64,000 nt of DNA from Gliomastix tumulicola (taxonomy: Eukaryota > Ascomycota > Sordariomycetes > Hypocreales > Bionectriaceae): assembly GCA_001599755.1 (NCBI GenBank), contig BCHX01000003.1, positions 4,189,289-4,253,288 on the forward strand, read 5' to 3'. The translations under genes were made by a program, and so were the position numbers. The notes under the pieces are model-generated. The model was given only the letters and a program-made list of their open reading frames with translations. It was not told the DNA's origin and did no database searches. Below, piece by piece: positions 11,278 through 22,512 of this stretch. How positions within the stretch are numbered: the stretch's first letter is position 1; each line of letters begins with the position of its first letter.

Positions 11278-13336
11278 TCAGCCTGCAAACCCTCCGCGGG
11301 CTATCTTCTTGGCCCGCGCGTTCCTCCGGTTGTGGTTTGCCCTCGACCCCTTGTTCGACTCCTTGTTCTTCCTGGCATTCTCCGTGCTCTTCTCTCCAGT
11401 TGGGCCGGCGACATCGCCTCCTCCTCTGCCTCCTCCCCTGCCTCGACCGCGACCTCGTCCACCGCCACGGCCTCTGCCTCTGCCACCGCGGGAGGAGTCT
11501 CCGGCGACGTCGCTATCCTCGCCCGAGCCAGCCGCGTTGGCCTGCCACGCCGTGCGTTCAAGTTGAGCCTGCTGGCCAGCAAACGCGAACTTGGCCTCTA
11601 GTCTCCGTTTCTGCTGCGGATTCCTGGCGAGCATCAAGGCCCAGCCCTCGATCGCCTCGTCCGTCAATCCCGTCTCGTCCCTGAGTTTCGTGCGGGCTGG
11701 TCCCCTCCGTGTCGTCGCATCGCGATCAAACACCTTCTCGTCCATCTGGTATGCGCGGAAAAGAGCCTCCTCGTGGCGGTCACTGGCTCCGTCGGCCTCC
11801 TGGTTCGCCGAGTCGACCGTTCCGCCCACGTCAGTCGCGTCGTACGTGTCGTCGCGTTCGTCATCGTCCAGGTCAAAGTTGGCAAGCGCCGACAGGATGG
11901 CAGCTTTATTGGGGGCCGTGGAGCGGTCGGCCAGGATGTCGTCGGCTGTCTTGACTGGTTTCTTTCCAAAGGACACCTTGGAGGTGTCCGCCTCGAGACG
12001 ATCAAACTCATCGTCGTCAAAGACGTTGCGTCTTGTGGGTAATTGCGGTGGTGTTGAGCGTGGCGCGAGATCATGATGGTCCTTAGCATGAGGCTGTGAT
12101 GACCTAAAAGCAAACTGTATTAGCCATGATGTTCTGAAAAAACGATGTGCTTTCTTCGCTTGAGTGCTTTACGTACAGAGATTCGCTGCGATCTGCGGTA
12201 GCAAGGCGAGGCGGTAGCGTTTCGCTGAGTAGGTTGGCAACGACTTGCTCCACGTCGTCGCCATACTCATCTAAGCACTTAGAGACGAAGCCTGACCCGA
12301 GATCCGGGAAGAGGTCCTGGATCTGAGTAATCTGACTCATCTTGTGAACGTGGATCTCGGCCTGCACATCCTCCTGCGTCTGCCTCCCCTTGCCCTTGTC
12401 TATCTTGCGTTTCTGTAGACGCTTGGGACGCACCATAGGCCCCCTTTTGAACTCCTGTAGTGCTGTGATGCGCTTCTTCAGGCCTTCCTTCGTGGCTCCC
12501 AAGTCATCTGCCTTGCGCAGTAGAATCGTAAGGATGGGTGTTGAGGTGACCAGCTCTGGTACCAGAGAATCATTTGCGTTCAAGGGTCCAGCCTTGTGTG
12601 CATCGGCTGCAGCTTTCAGCGTATACAGCTGATCGCTCAACATAGCCCACTTGGGGGTTTCGGCCTCCACCAGTCCCATGAGACAAAGATACACCGTAGC
12701 GATGATGACCTTTCGCAACGGGGGATTCATAACCCGGAAGCAGGACACCAGGCCATCGAAGAAGTCTGACCCTGCAAGGAGGAGGGTGCAGGCGTCGGGA
12801 GAAGCGTGAAGTAGAGGGTTAACGCGGGCGAGGCGAGACTCGACGAGCTTCAGATCGCCCTTGATACCCGAGTCAAGGTGGGGGATGAGGAGTTTCTTGA
12901 GGGCCGTCAAGGATGACTCGATTTCGGGTCCGTGACTAGCGAAGAGCCTCGATAGGAGCGGGGATGTGAGCTTCCTGGGGTAGACCTTGGCGAAGTCGGC
13001 GAGGAAGGGGAATCCCAGCAGCTGTGGCGGCCGGCAGACGTCGATTAAACGGGTTGATAGACGAAACGCTGCCTTGAGGAGAGAGGCTGAAGGCGACCCC
13101 ATGGGCGTCGAGGGAGTAGACTGCCCCGACGTAGCTGTTTCCTCGGCAAACGTCGTCAAGAATGTGACAATGGACTCGTCGTCCTCCACCTTGCGCTTCA
13201 ACTCCTTGTCTGAAAAACGTAAAGCTGCCTCCGACAACGTGACCCAGACATCCGTGAGCGACTCCCACTCCTCTGAACTGAGATGCTGCCGCCATAATGC
13301 CCGTGGGAAGGGCGCGAAAGGTGGTAAGGTGGTCAT
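11278..13336 (-). CDS. CUE3: CUE domain protein, Cue3/Rqt3 (ASCC2) homologue
   Basis: Exons 13336-12177 and 12103-11278 (GTACGT donor, GGCTAATA branch, TTTTAG acceptor) encode 661 aa. The long helical N-terminal region is typical of ASCC2/Cue3. A CUE ubiquitin-binding domain lies at about residues 332-376 (begins MSQITQIQDLFPDLG, ends VEQVVANLLSE). The C terminus has an acidic middle section followed by RGRGRGGG repeats and a basic tail. In yeast Cue3/Rqt3 works with the helicase Slh1 and Rqt4 in the RQT complex, which splits collided ribosomes marked by ubiquitin; the human counterpart is ASCC2. Role here is inferred from family membership. It diverges from RPS20 and converges closely on the zinc finger/protease gene, so 3' UTRs probably overlap. 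Confidence 0.85.
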
Positions 13337-13892
13337 GGTGAGTGGACGGTGGTGTCTCTAAGCGAATCGAATCCTGTACTCAGTTTGTCCTTGCTGTCGC
13401 TATACGTACGCTGGTCGACCATTAAAAAGAAAATTGAGAGTGAAACAGAGAAAGAGTCAAGGAAAGCGGCCATGTCAGTCCCCAGCGATATTTAGAACAA
13501 CGACCTCACGGCCCGCACGTCTCTTTGTCGCCGGATGAATCATGATGACTTTGGGCAAAGTGGATTTTGATTTCCCAGGCGAAGCGAGCGTCCGTCAGCG
13601 ATCGAGTCTCAATTGGCAGGCACGACCCCGTCCAGCCAATCAGATCCGCGCAGCAGCGACAAGGGAGCCACTCTTCCCAGATTGGTCTAGCGCGTCACAC
13701 AAACTCGCACATTTTCACAATTTTGGAGATCTAACCCCCACCAAAATGTTCGCGATGCTGCTCTAAGCCTTCTTCTTTTCTCCTTCCCTCAACCAAGCCT
13801 TCATCACTTTGCCGTAACGTCACGTTCGAGTCGTGAAGAGCACTCCAAGTCAATTATCGACTTTTATCTCATCCCCCATACCATCAGTCAAG
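13337..13892. other. Divergent promoter region between CUE3 and RPS20
   Basis: 556 bp shared by two divergent genes. It has a pyrimidine-rich stretch at about 13767-13800 (TTCTTCTTTTCTCCTTCCCT), the kind of sequence at which fungal ribosomal protein transcripts often start, and a six-codon ORF at 13746-13766. The 74-codon frame at 13542-13766 is not recognisable. Confidence 0.5.
13746..13766 (+). promoter_or_regulatory. Possible short upstream ORF in the RPS20 leader
   Basis: ATG in a favourable context (CCAAAATG) opens a six-codon frame (MFAMLL, then TAA) 147 bp before the RPS20 start. It would act as a uORF only if transcription starts upstream of it; the pyrimidine tract just downstream suggests the main start site may lie after it. 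Confidence 0.25.
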
Positions 13893-14383
13893 ATGTCTTC
13901 CTACCAGAAGGGCGATAAGGACCACGGCGAGGCTCCCGTACGCAAACCACCACTCCCCCGTTTTTGGAACAGAGCCGCGAATCTAACAACTCCCTACAGA
14001 AGAGCCACAAGATCCGCATCACGCTGTCCTCCCGCAAGGTCCAGACCCTCGAGAAGGTCTGCACCGAGATCATCGACCGTGCTAAGAACAAGGACCTCCG
14101 CTACAAGGGCCCCGTCCGCCTGCCCACCAAGACCCTCAAGATCACCACCCGCAAGACGCCCTGCGGTGAGGGTTCCAAGACCTGGGACAGCTACGAGATG
14201 CGCATCCACAAGCGTCTGATCGAGTGCGTTGGAACCCTGCCTATATGGCAACAAAATTAACTGAAAGAATGGCCGAGACTAACATCTGTGTGACACAGCC
14301 TTACTGCCCCTACCGACGTCGTCAAGCAGATCATTGTCAACATCGACGCCGGTGTCGAGGTCGAGGTCACCATTGCCGCTTAA
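13893..14383 (+). CDS. RPS20: 40S ribosomal protein uS10 (S20)
   Basis: Exons 13893-13937, 14000-14223 and 14299-14383 give 117 aa, the normal length for eukaryotic S20. The protein reads MSSYQKGDKDHGEAP, then KSHKIRITLSSRKVQ, the family-typical KGPVRLPTKTLKITTRK, and ends in DVVKQI...VEVEVTIAA. Splice signals are good: GTACGC and GTGCGT donors, CTAACAAC and ACTAACA branches, CAG acceptors. The first intron follows codon 15, an early placement typical of fungal ribosomal protein genes. The product sits in the head of the small subunit near the mRNA entry region. Identification is very secure. Confidence 0.97.
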
Positions 14384-14817
14384 ATGCGAGGGATGGACGA
14401 TCCGACGACGAATGTCGAGGATATCTCCGGACGGCTTCGAGCCACGGCTCCCAGGCTCAGCTAGACATCACGATCAAAATACATGGTATCAAAGAGCAAA
14501 ACCAGTGCCCCCGTCACGTCCCTCGAGAACCGAAAAGTGAAGTCACATGCGCATCGTGTCCACGAAAAGAGTAGAATCTGACATTTCCCTTCGTAATTCC
14601 ATGTTCTCTTCTCTTAGATCAGTGCTTTTTCGTTTTACCCAGCCAGCAAAAGCTGCACATAAGCTAACAACAGGCCGTCCTTTATCTGAACCGTAACGCC
14701 TAACCATGTAACAATAATACCACAAATAACAAGAGTTGAAAAAAAAAAGGGCCCGTCAGGTAGATATCATCTATTCAAATTCCACGCCTTAACCCGGACA
14801 ACAACGAGGTCCACCGA
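14384..14817. other. Convergent 3' intergenic region
   Basis: 434 bp between the ends of RPS20 and the NUP42-like gene. It probably holds both 3' UTRs. An A-run (about 14740-14749) is the only notable element. Confidence 0.5.
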
Positions 14818-16810
14818 CTAGAAGTCCCATCGTGTGCAGTCCCGAGGCGGAGCGAGGGCCGGCAACAGGCCGTCAAGGAATGTGCCCGTCTGTGTGAAGC
14901 GCTCCCACTGCGACCTCGTCACGTCGTCATACTGGTCGTTCGGCAGCGCCGTGTCGTTGTTGAGCGCCGGCGGGCCGTCGGGGAAGTACACCCGGTGCCA
15001 GCGGCCGTCCTGGCTCATGTAGCCCGGCACGCCGCCGCGGTATGTGACCGGCCTACCCTTGAAGCCTGTGAGCCGGCCGTCCGGGCCTCTGTCGGCGTAG
15101 CTCTCGAGTGGCGGGTGCGTCCTAGTACTAGTAGGAGGGTACGGGCTCACGAGAGCATTGGAGGCGGAGGGAGCCGCTGACCCCGCTTGAGATTGGGCAG
15201 TTCTGAAGGTGTTCACGCCCGGGCCATTCATGGAGAACGGGTCCGACTTCGTCGCAGTCTCAAGGGGTTTTCTGAAGGTGTCCACACCAGGGCCATCCAT
15301 CGAGAAGGGGTTCGGTTTCGCGTTCAAGCCACCTCCACCAAACGGGTTCGAATTCGCGGCTGGACTTTGTCCGAATGGTGCTGCAGCGCCGGGGCCAGGC
15401 ATACTCGGCTGGCCGAAAGCAGGCTGCGAGGGTTGTCCGAAAGGGTTTTGCGTCGCAGCTGGCTGAGACGGCTGCCCAAAGCCTGACGGCGCCGCAGGCT
15501 GTGATGGCTGTCCAAAACCTGATGGCGCTGCGGGTTGTGACGGCTGCCCAAATCCTGACGGAGCTGCAGGCTGCGACGGTTGTCCAAAGCCTGATGGTGC
15601 CGAGGGCTGTGATGGCTGTCCAAAGGCCGGTTGTCCAAAGGGATTGGGTTTCTGACCCAAGGCCGACGGCTGCCCGAAGCCAGAGGCAGGTCCCGGTTGA
15701 GACGGCTGCCCAAACGCGGGTGCCGAGGGTCCAGGCTGGGACGGCTGTCCGAAGGCCGGCTTCCCAAACCCCGACTGGTTAGCGCCGAGTGCTGACGGCT
15801 GACCAAACGACGGCTGTCCAAACCCAGAGGGCTGTCCGAACGCACCAGCACCAGGCTGTGACGGCTGGCCAAATGCCGCCGAAGTCTGCGTCGCCGCCGG
15901 CGGTCCCCCAAACAGACCACTCGGCTGCCCAAACCCAGTCGACGCCGACGGCGCTGCGCCGAATGGATTCGCTGACTGCTGCTGCTGCTGTTGCTGTCCC
16001 CCTGCGGGCCTACTCCCGAGCGCGAACTTGCCAAACGGAGCGCCATGCGTCCCCTCGCGGCAGACGTCGAACCGGTTCGGCCGCTTGTTCTCGCCCTCGA
16101 CGACGAACTGCGCCGCCTGGCCCGCGTTGCCGAGGGCGTGCTGCATCTGCCGCTGCGCGTCGGCGTACATGCTCTGCGCGTCGTTGAGCGCCGCCTGCTC
16201 GTTGCCCGCGGCCCGGGCCTCGAGGTGGCGGAGGCGCATCTCCTCGAAGCTCTGCTCGCGGGCGGGCCCGCCGAAGAGCTGCTCCGGTGCGTCGCGGCCG
16301 GGCGCGTAGGCGGAGAGGATCCATGTCGGCGCGTCCTCTGTGAGGTCGGTCTTGATCTGGTCGGCGCTGATTCGGTATTTGTCTGAGAAAAGGGGAGTTA
16401 GCAAGAGCAGGTTAGAGGAGGCAAGAGATACTGTCAGGAGCCGTACCTAGTCCGCTCTGGAATTTCCCACCACCACCGCCGCTGCCTCCTCCTCCTCCTC
16501 CTCCTCCTCCTCCTCCTCCACTCAGGGCACCGAACCGGTTGTCACCTCGGTTGTTACCATTTCCTCTTCCACTTCCTCCTCCTCCACCACCACCACCTCC
16601 TCCGGCTCCAGGGTGTTCAAAGCGGCAAGAATCTGTGAATCAGCTGTCAGTCCCGTTGTTCTTTGTGATGCGCCATCTCTGTCCTGCACAGCTACCCTCC
16701 AAGTCGCAAAACTCGAAGCTCCAGCTACCTAGGGGCAGCGACTGTGTTGTCCGCGCCAACGTACTTCCATTCCTACAGTTGCCCTGCTGCCAAAACTTGC
16801 ATATCGTCAT
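14818..16810 (-). CDS. NUP42: NUP42-type nucleoporin with CCCH zinc finger and FG repeats
   Basis: Exons 16810-16765, 16632-16447 and 16382-14818 give 598 aa. The first intron splits the zinc finger: MTICKFWQQGNCRNG joins NSCRFEHPG, producing a Cx7Cx5Cx3H finger as in Nup42/NUPL2. A polyglycine run from GGA repeats follows, then a conserved helical segment (DKYRISADQIKTDL), a long FG-rich region with at least 15 FGQPS units (about residues 230-430), and a C-terminal segment ending in LAPPRDCTRWDF. Nup42 sits on the cytoplasmic face of the nuclear pore, binds Gle1 and helps mRNA export; FG repeats bind transport receptors. The family call is strong because the N-terminal finger and the FG repeats occur together. 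The glycine run and repeats are likely to vary in length between strains. Confidence 0.85.
15470..15620. repeat. 36 bp coding minisatellite in the FG region
   Basis: About four near-identical units encode GFGQPSQPAAPS on the minus strand. The units differ at synonymous positions, so they are older than a fresh slippage event. Confidence 0.8.
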
Positions 16811-17435
16811 CGTGTGTAGCTCTCTTATTGTATCGCGACTCGACCAAAAAGCCTTCCTCAGGTGCTCTCAGGACCAGTCGCCTTTGTCCTGCACCTGTCG
16901 TCGTTCTCGCGGGTTGTAGGTGTCGAAAGCTTGGTTCGCGTCTCGGGGGAGAGGGCAGCTTGCTGTGGCGGGGCTATAAATACAACAGCATGCTGGGAGA
17001 AATTGGCGCGCGCAGCAAGCTCCGGGCCGAAAAGTGCGAACTTGCTGCGATATTTCTGTCGTTTGTCGGAAGCAATTGGCGGTTTGGCCGGGCTCAAAGG
17101 CGAGAGAGGGCGGGAGGTTTAGTAGGCAAAAAGGTCGTAGGTCCACGATAAAGAAATCAATGCGCGTATCGGCCTTATCGAGATCCTTTATCGCGTCGCA
17201 TCAAAGAAAGCCAAAATTCAGTGGGGAGTTGTCCATCATTCATTCACCAGCAGCAAGCACTAACAAACAGCTTTACCTTAACAACGATCATCTCAGCCAT
17301 GACACAAAGCGCCACAAAGCACCGGAGTCTCCTTTCTTTCACGTCTTTATTGATTGCTTCATTTATTTGTTTCACGTGATCACTTATTGCGTCACTAACA
17401 TGCCACAAACCATCTCTTCTCGCAATGCTCAACCA
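16811..17435. other. NUP42 promoter and GH5 3' region
   Basis: 625 bp without a recognisable gene. On the minus strand it holds the upstream region of the NUP42-like gene, including CG-rich motifs near 17008 and a CGATAAAG stretch near 17146, and the GH5 3' end. Frames at 16744-17151 and 17034-17444 show no family resemblance. Confidence 0.45.
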
Positions 17436-18807
17436 TCACCCTAGAGTGGCCTCGACAGAGGGAATCAACAGGTTGTTGATATACGCGGGATCCCTCCACG
17501 CCGACCAATCGTGGTTGTACAGACCCCAGGACTCGTCATAGTCCTGCTCCCCGCTCCTCTCATAGTAGCTGCCCACGAGCACCCACTGCATCCAGCCGGC
17601 CGTGTTGCCCGGCATCCACTCGGCCAGGCACGTCGCGTACACCGTCTCCCACGTGCTGCCGTCCTGCGCGAAGCCGAACTCGGTCACGAGGACGGGGAAG
17701 ACGTTGACCGTGCTCGCCTCGTCCGGGTTCATGGCCTGCGCGCCGCCGTTGTACAGCGAGCCCGCGAGGTCGCCGCAGTTGGTCGCCTGCCCGTTGTAGT
17801 TGTGCAGCTCGATGAGGAGCTTGTCCTCGAGGCCCGGGAAGTCGTCCCGCGAGAAGGTCTGGGATCCCGGGCTCAGCGCCTGTCCGCGCACGATGGGCTG
17901 CATCGTCGTGTCGTAGTTGAGGCCCGAGAGGATGACGAGGACGTCTGGGTTGGCCTCGTGCACGGCCACGGCGGCACCGGGGATGTGGCTGTACCACGTC
18001 TCCCAGCTGTACGTCGCGGCGACAGCCGGGTTGTTGGTGGGCTCGCGGAACTCGTTGCGGAGGGACATGGACATCAGGTTGCTCCACGATTTGCCCTGGA
18101 CAGCATGTCAGTCTTAGATTGATGCTACATAAGATGACGGGGATGGGAGTACTTACATGGTTGGCGAGATATGCCAGACCGCGAACCCAGTTGTCGGCGT
18201 TGAAATACGTGTCTCCCCACCAGCTGTTGCCGTCTGTCCCAGAGCAGCACCACTCGCCCGAGGACATGTGATTGTCCAGGTTGACGTATATCTCGTTGCT
18301 GGCCAGCTCGGCAGCGACCGCATCGAAGACCTATCGCCGACAGTCAGCATATCACAGGTAAGTCACTGATGCTCCCAACGATGCTCGTACCTCAAGTCTG
18401 GTCGTCTGCTCGGTAAACTGCGGGTTCTTGGCCAGGACATCAGCCAGCCTGGCAGTGCCATTCTGCTCCCCCAGGCCACTGATGAAGGCAGTACGGAGGT
18501 CAATGTCCTCCCCGTCATTGGCGTAGATCTCGTCTACCATCTCAATGGCATACGTCAGGCGAATCACGTTCATGCCGAGGCTCTTGATGTCGGCGACGAT
18601 GGTCTCGATGGACTGGTACTGGAGGCCCTCAGGGATCATGACCTGCCCATGGCCCGGCCAGTTTGTCCCTGCAAACTTGAGAGAGGAACCCGTGGTGTCG
18701 ACAATCTTCGGCCCATCGGCGACAAAGGGCAGGTTCGGGAATGCCGCTGCCTGGCCGAGGAAACTCCCAGCAGCTGCTGCCAGAGAAACAATCTTGAAGT
18801 TCAACAT
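17436..18807 (-). CDS. Secreted glycoside hydrolase family 5 (cellulase-like)
   Basis: Exons 18807-18391, 18330-18157 and 18095-17436 (phase 0 introns, GTACGA and GTAAGT donors) give 416 aa. I chose the ATG that starts MLNFKIVSLAAAAG; the extra N-terminal residues in the longer frame would begin at TTG. The first about 22 residues form a signal peptide ending near AAA-FP. GH5 marks: GTNWPGHGQ early on, NVIRLTY, VNLDNHMSSGEWCC, SLRNEFREP with general acid Glu212, ELHNYNG, and VTEFGF with nucleophile Glu336, as expected for the retaining mechanism. It should hydrolyse beta-linked glucan or a related polysaccharide outside the cell; the exact substrate cannot be told. A TATA box lies 78 bp upstream. 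GCGGGG and CCGGGG hexamers near 19051 and 19249 fit the CreA consensus, suggesting carbon repression (inference). Confidence 0.88.
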
Positions 18808-18884
18808 GGTGACGATAGGCAATGTATTGCTTCTTGACTATGCCATGACGATCAGACTTTGCACTGCAACGCTGGGCAGCGCCT

Positions 18885-18893
18885 CTTTATATA
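18885..18893 (-). promoter_or_regulatory. TATA box of the GH5 gene
   Basis: Minus-strand TATATAAAG, 78 bp upstream of the GH5 start codon. A good TATA box is common in strongly regulated, secreted-enzyme genes. Confidence 0.55.
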
Positions 18894-19460
18894 CACAGCA
18901 GTGTCTCCCACCTCCTCTCCCTCGTGCTATCATCACCGCGAACACGAAGCACCGATCCCAACTAGGAAGCGCCAGCAACCTCAAAGGTAACATCGACTTC
19001 CATATCCGCTACATGCGGCCCAAAGAGAATCGCCGAATGGCAGGCTAGAGGCGGGGGGAAACAAGGCCAGGGGAGAACTACGCAAACCTCCGCTGCCCGA
19101 TGACATCGTCACGCAGCGGGTGATCGGTGGTGTTTCCGTAGCAAGGCACGCGAGGATAAAGCCTTCGCCCCTTCTCCACGAATTCCAGTCCCCTCCTCCA
19201 CATGTTTACCCTTCGGCCCAGGTTCCTCTCCGCCCCCGGTGTCTATAGCCGGGGGTCAAGTGATTCGCATCACTGATTTATTACTGTCGGCAGTAGAAGC
19301 TCCATGCAGGAACTACCCCCAGCTAGCTGAGCCCCCGCATTCCCGCCGGTTTACCGCCCTTCTCTCTCCCCACAATCATCCCAAGCCAGACACCGACAGT
19401 CTACTAGTAGTTAGAATGCAGGCTAGGACCTATAGCAAAGGATCTGCATATCTCTCTCGG

Positions 19461-19786
19461 GCGGCCGGCCGTTTAGCTCAAGCGGTCGCTAGCCCCCTCG
19501 ATGCCAGTCGCGGCGACGAGGAGCTCGGGGTATCGATTCCCCCCTTGGGTGGACGGTAACCTGGTGTTTTTCGAAATGCCGGTGAGCAGCCACCATCAAA
19601 CCCGAATAACATTCGCGTACAGGCCACCCCCGCGGAGGCCGGTTCTGTACGTACGTTGCTCGAATGAGTGATCGCTATAACACGCCGTTGTACGTCGATC
19701 CACGTTGTCTTTAGGACACTCGAATTTTGTAAAAACCACGCCAGGTTTTTCGTAGCCTGCCTTTGGTACGCAGGTGAGCTTTTTGC
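19461..19786 (+). mobile_element. tRNA-derived SINE-like element, copy 1
   Basis: About 326 bp. The head after GGCCGGCCG contains TTAGCTCAAGCGGTC (A-box-like, near TRGCNNARYNGG) and, 45 bp on, GGTATCGATTCCCC (B-box-like, near GGTTCGANTCC), the layout of an internal RNA polymerase III promoter. A GGACGGTAACC...TTTTTC segment follows. The 3' end has GGTTTTTCGTAGCCTGC (19744-19760) and closes with GAGCTTTTTGC. The head, the GGACG-GTA-CCT segment and the tail are shared with copy 2. TGCATA occurs just left of the element and at its right end, a possible target duplication, but it is short and offset from the head. Family name unknown to me. Confidence 0.6.
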
Positions 19787-20259
19787 ATAATAGTCCAATT
19801 ATTCATATATAAACTCTGCCCATTGCAAGTCCTATTCCGACTCGAAAGATTCGCCCGTGGTCTGGCACCTGAGCCTCGACTCTCACCCAGCGCTTCCTGT
19901 CAGCGTGCCCGGGGTGGTATTTATTCCTGCTCTGTGCTTACCGCCAGCGTACTTACATCATGACATTTATTATCATCACGTCTGTCTCTAGCCCGGTGAA
20001 AGCCATTGTGTATGGAATTTATAGATCTTGGTAGGTTTTCGCAGCTCCGTGTGAGCTCTGCTCAATTCTCCCATTATTTTTCTCTCTATATGGATGGACC
20101 ACGATCATACTTCCGTCTCGTCCCGTCCCGTCACTTTACCTTTCATGCTGATCACGACAGATTAGATTCCGGCCCCCAAGCAAGCCCCCTCACCGCCACA
20201 GCTAAGCCTCAACAGACAGAGAATGCCTATACATTCCGTTGAGTCCACACAACCCACTG

Positions 20260-20587
20260 GGCCGGCCGCCTTTGGTTCAGTCGGCCAGCCCCCCTGATGA
20301 ATTTTAGTCAGGGTCACTTGGTCACGGAGGCGGGAGTTTCGACTCCCCACTGCCTCAGTCGTGATGGACGCGGTAGCCTCTGCTTTTTCTCTCGAGACAG
20401 TCGCGAGCGGCCGCCCCGGGGGAGCCCGGGAATTTTGGAATTCGGTCCCAGCGGACGATCATAACCCCTCCGACTGCCTTTCCGCGTCAGGGCGGTGTCT
20501 GTCTGTGGATGAGTAAAAATCCCCCGTGTTTTGTGTTTCTGGGGGGGTTTTTCGTAGCCTGCAATTCGTTGTGGGCGAGCTTTTTGC
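20260..20587 (+). mobile_element. tRNA-derived SINE-like element, copy 2
   Basis: About 328 bp, the same orientation as copy 1 and nearly the same length. The head begins GGCCGGCCG, followed by TGGTTCAGTCGG (A-box) and GAGTTTCGACTCCCC (B-box, one mismatch to the core consensus). The middle GGACGCGGTAGCCT...CTTTTTC matches the equivalent part of copy 1. The tail GGTTTTTCGTAGCCTGC (20546-20562) is identical to copy 1 over 17 bp, and both end GAGCTTTTTGC. The internal 130 bp are strongly diverged, so the two copies represent different subfamilies or old insertions. Confidence 0.62.
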
Positions 20588-21037
20588 TCGAGGGACCTCA
20601 TCAACATCGGACGAATGAATGCCTTCACCATGTGCAACGCCGCCGTCTGACTGAAAGCTCCTTTTTCAATTTCCAGTTTGTCTTGCTCTACCTACCTACC
20701 ACCCAAGAACGCCGTGCAAATACCAAACCCGCCATTCTCAGCCGTAAAGACGACGGGCTTCTTTGCGAAAATAAAAAGATGCAAAGGGGGGATCACAAGA
20801 TATACAGAGGCCCAGAACCTCCCTCCTCCTCCCTCCTCCTCTCAAGCGGATATTCTGTCGCTACCTTTTCAGTTCCTCCATCCTCTCTCTATTTGAACCT
20901 TGCCTTTTTTGTTATCCCGAACAGCTCGTAAAAGACGTTGTAGCATCCACTGCCACATTAAAGATGCGCACTGGGAAAGTCATGCATGGGAAAATCCCAA
21001 CCCCCCTTGTGCTTAAGGATGATGGGGAGACAACTGC

Positions 21038-22512
21038 TCATGACTTGGAGACGGCAGCGTTGAGGACTTGCGTCCGGAAGAAGCCGCCCTTGGTCTTCTC
21101 GATGATCTGCTGGTAGACGTTGTTCGGCGGGTGGTTCATGACGACGGTGCCGTCCTGGCTGTCAATCTTGGCGTCGAGCCGCGTCTCGCGGATGAGGTTA
21201 ACGATCCACTTCTCGCCGTCGTCCGGGTTGAGGCCGAGCTTCTCGCTCAGGTCGCGGATGTTCATGCGGCTGAAGATCTTGCAGTAGCTCTCGCAGATGA
21301 GGTGGCGCGCCGAGTCGACAAAGGCGTCGGCCGACGACGCCAGGAAGAAGTCGCTGCGGCAGACCTTCTCGGCGAGGGCCAGCGCCTCGCGGGCGGCCTC
21401 GAAGTCGTGCGCGATGTACAGCGCGTTGATGAACTGCGTGATGGGGTCCTGGTACTCGTACGCCTCCTGGCGGACGTAGCGCACCGCGTCCTTCATCTGC
21501 TTGGACTGGAGGGACGAGCTCTTGGCGCGGCTGCGGCCCGTGATGACGGCCGCGATGAGGTACCGCAGGATCCACGGGCACGACGTCTGGATCGTGTTGA
21601 TGTAGGGGGCCGAGAAGAACATCTCGAGGATGGGCTCGCGCGCGCCCTCGAAGTTGAAGAGCGGGAAGAGGGACCAGTGGATCAGCATGGTGCGGTGGTC
21701 GAGCTGGGCGCGCGGGTTGTTGAAGAGCTTGGTGTCGATGCCCTCGCGGACGTTCTTCAGCTCGTCGACGGCCGACTCCCACGACGTGGAGAGGATCTCC
21801 GACGCCAGCTTGCCCCATGTGGCTCCCGAGACCTTGTCGTTATCAGTAGAGAGGACGCGGAACTGGTAGAGCATGTCGGCAGCGTTGCCATACTGGCCAC
21901 AGCGGAAGTGGAACTGGCCGAAGTCGTAGAGGGCGTTGACCATGTCGAGGGTGACCTAGATTGCGATACTGTCAGCCTTATGCTTGAACTGGATATGAAA
22001 AACGACCCTTTCCTCGAGTATTCTCCCTCGCACTCCATTCAGAGTGCGCAGTATTGCCCGTAAACCCGCCTTCTGTCCCCCCACGAACCAGCAAAGGAAG
22101 CACATACCCCGTGAGAAGTCTTGAGAAACTCCAAGTTGGCCACCTTGTCACTCCGCAGCCCGTTCACGACCTCGTCCTGCGTCAGCAGGTCCGCGATCTT
22201 CTCCGTCGCCTGCTCGTGCTTCTCCATCAGCGCGAGCACCTCCTGGCGCTTGCGCGTGTACTCGGCGGGCGGGTCCTGCACGCCGTGCAGCTCGCAGTAC
22301 AGCGTCGCGACGTAGTCGGCCATGTTGGTGTCCTCGAGCAGCGCGAGCTTGGCGGTGAGGATCTTGCGCGCCCGGTCCGCGTCGCCCGCCTCCTCAGCCT
22401 GGTCGCCCTCGAACTGGATGAGCGGGAAGAGGAGGTGCCGGCTGAGGTGCGGCGCGATCTTGGGCATGATGGACGAGCCGTCGGCCGTGACTGCCTTGAG
22501 GAGTTCCTCCAT
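21038..22512 (-). CDS. INT6: Translation initiation factor eIF3 subunit e (INT6)
   Basis: Exons 22512-22108 and 21955-21038 encode 440 aa, typical for eIF3e. The start reads MEELLKAVTADGSS; the intron (GTATGT donor, TAG acceptor, 152 bp) lies between LKTSHG and VTLDMVNALYDFGQF. The N-terminal helical repeat half includes YVATLYCELHG; the C-terminal half is a PCI domain with the NIRDLSEKLGLNPDDGEKWIV winged-helix segment (about 360-380). The product is a scaffold subunit of eIF3, which brings the 43S complex to mRNA. S. cerevisiae lacks it, while filamentous fungi and fission yeast keep it. It shares a 553 bp divergent promoter with the mitochondrial ribosomal gene mL49. A run of 12 G lies in its leader at about 22542-22553. 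Confidence 0.95.

Larger units (their letters stand above)
18808..21037. other. Gene-poor interval holding two SINE-like elements
   Basis: 2.2 kb between the start of the GH5 gene and the end of eIF3e. Apart from the GH5 promoter and two repeat elements (listed separately) I see no gene. None of the short frames resembles a protein family. Confidence 0.6.

Noticed and set aside
19471..19545. Functional tRNA gene at the head of SINE copy 1
   Set aside because: A- and B-box-like sequences are present, but I cannot fold acceptor, D and anticodon stems, and the unit continues into a shared SINE tail.
20270..20360. Functional tRNA gene at the head of SINE copy 2
   Set aside because: Same reason: promoter-like boxes without a consistent cloverleaf.
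21068..22063. 331-codon plus-strand frame
   Set aside because: Antisense of eIF3e with biased Val/Leu/Arg/Glu composition.
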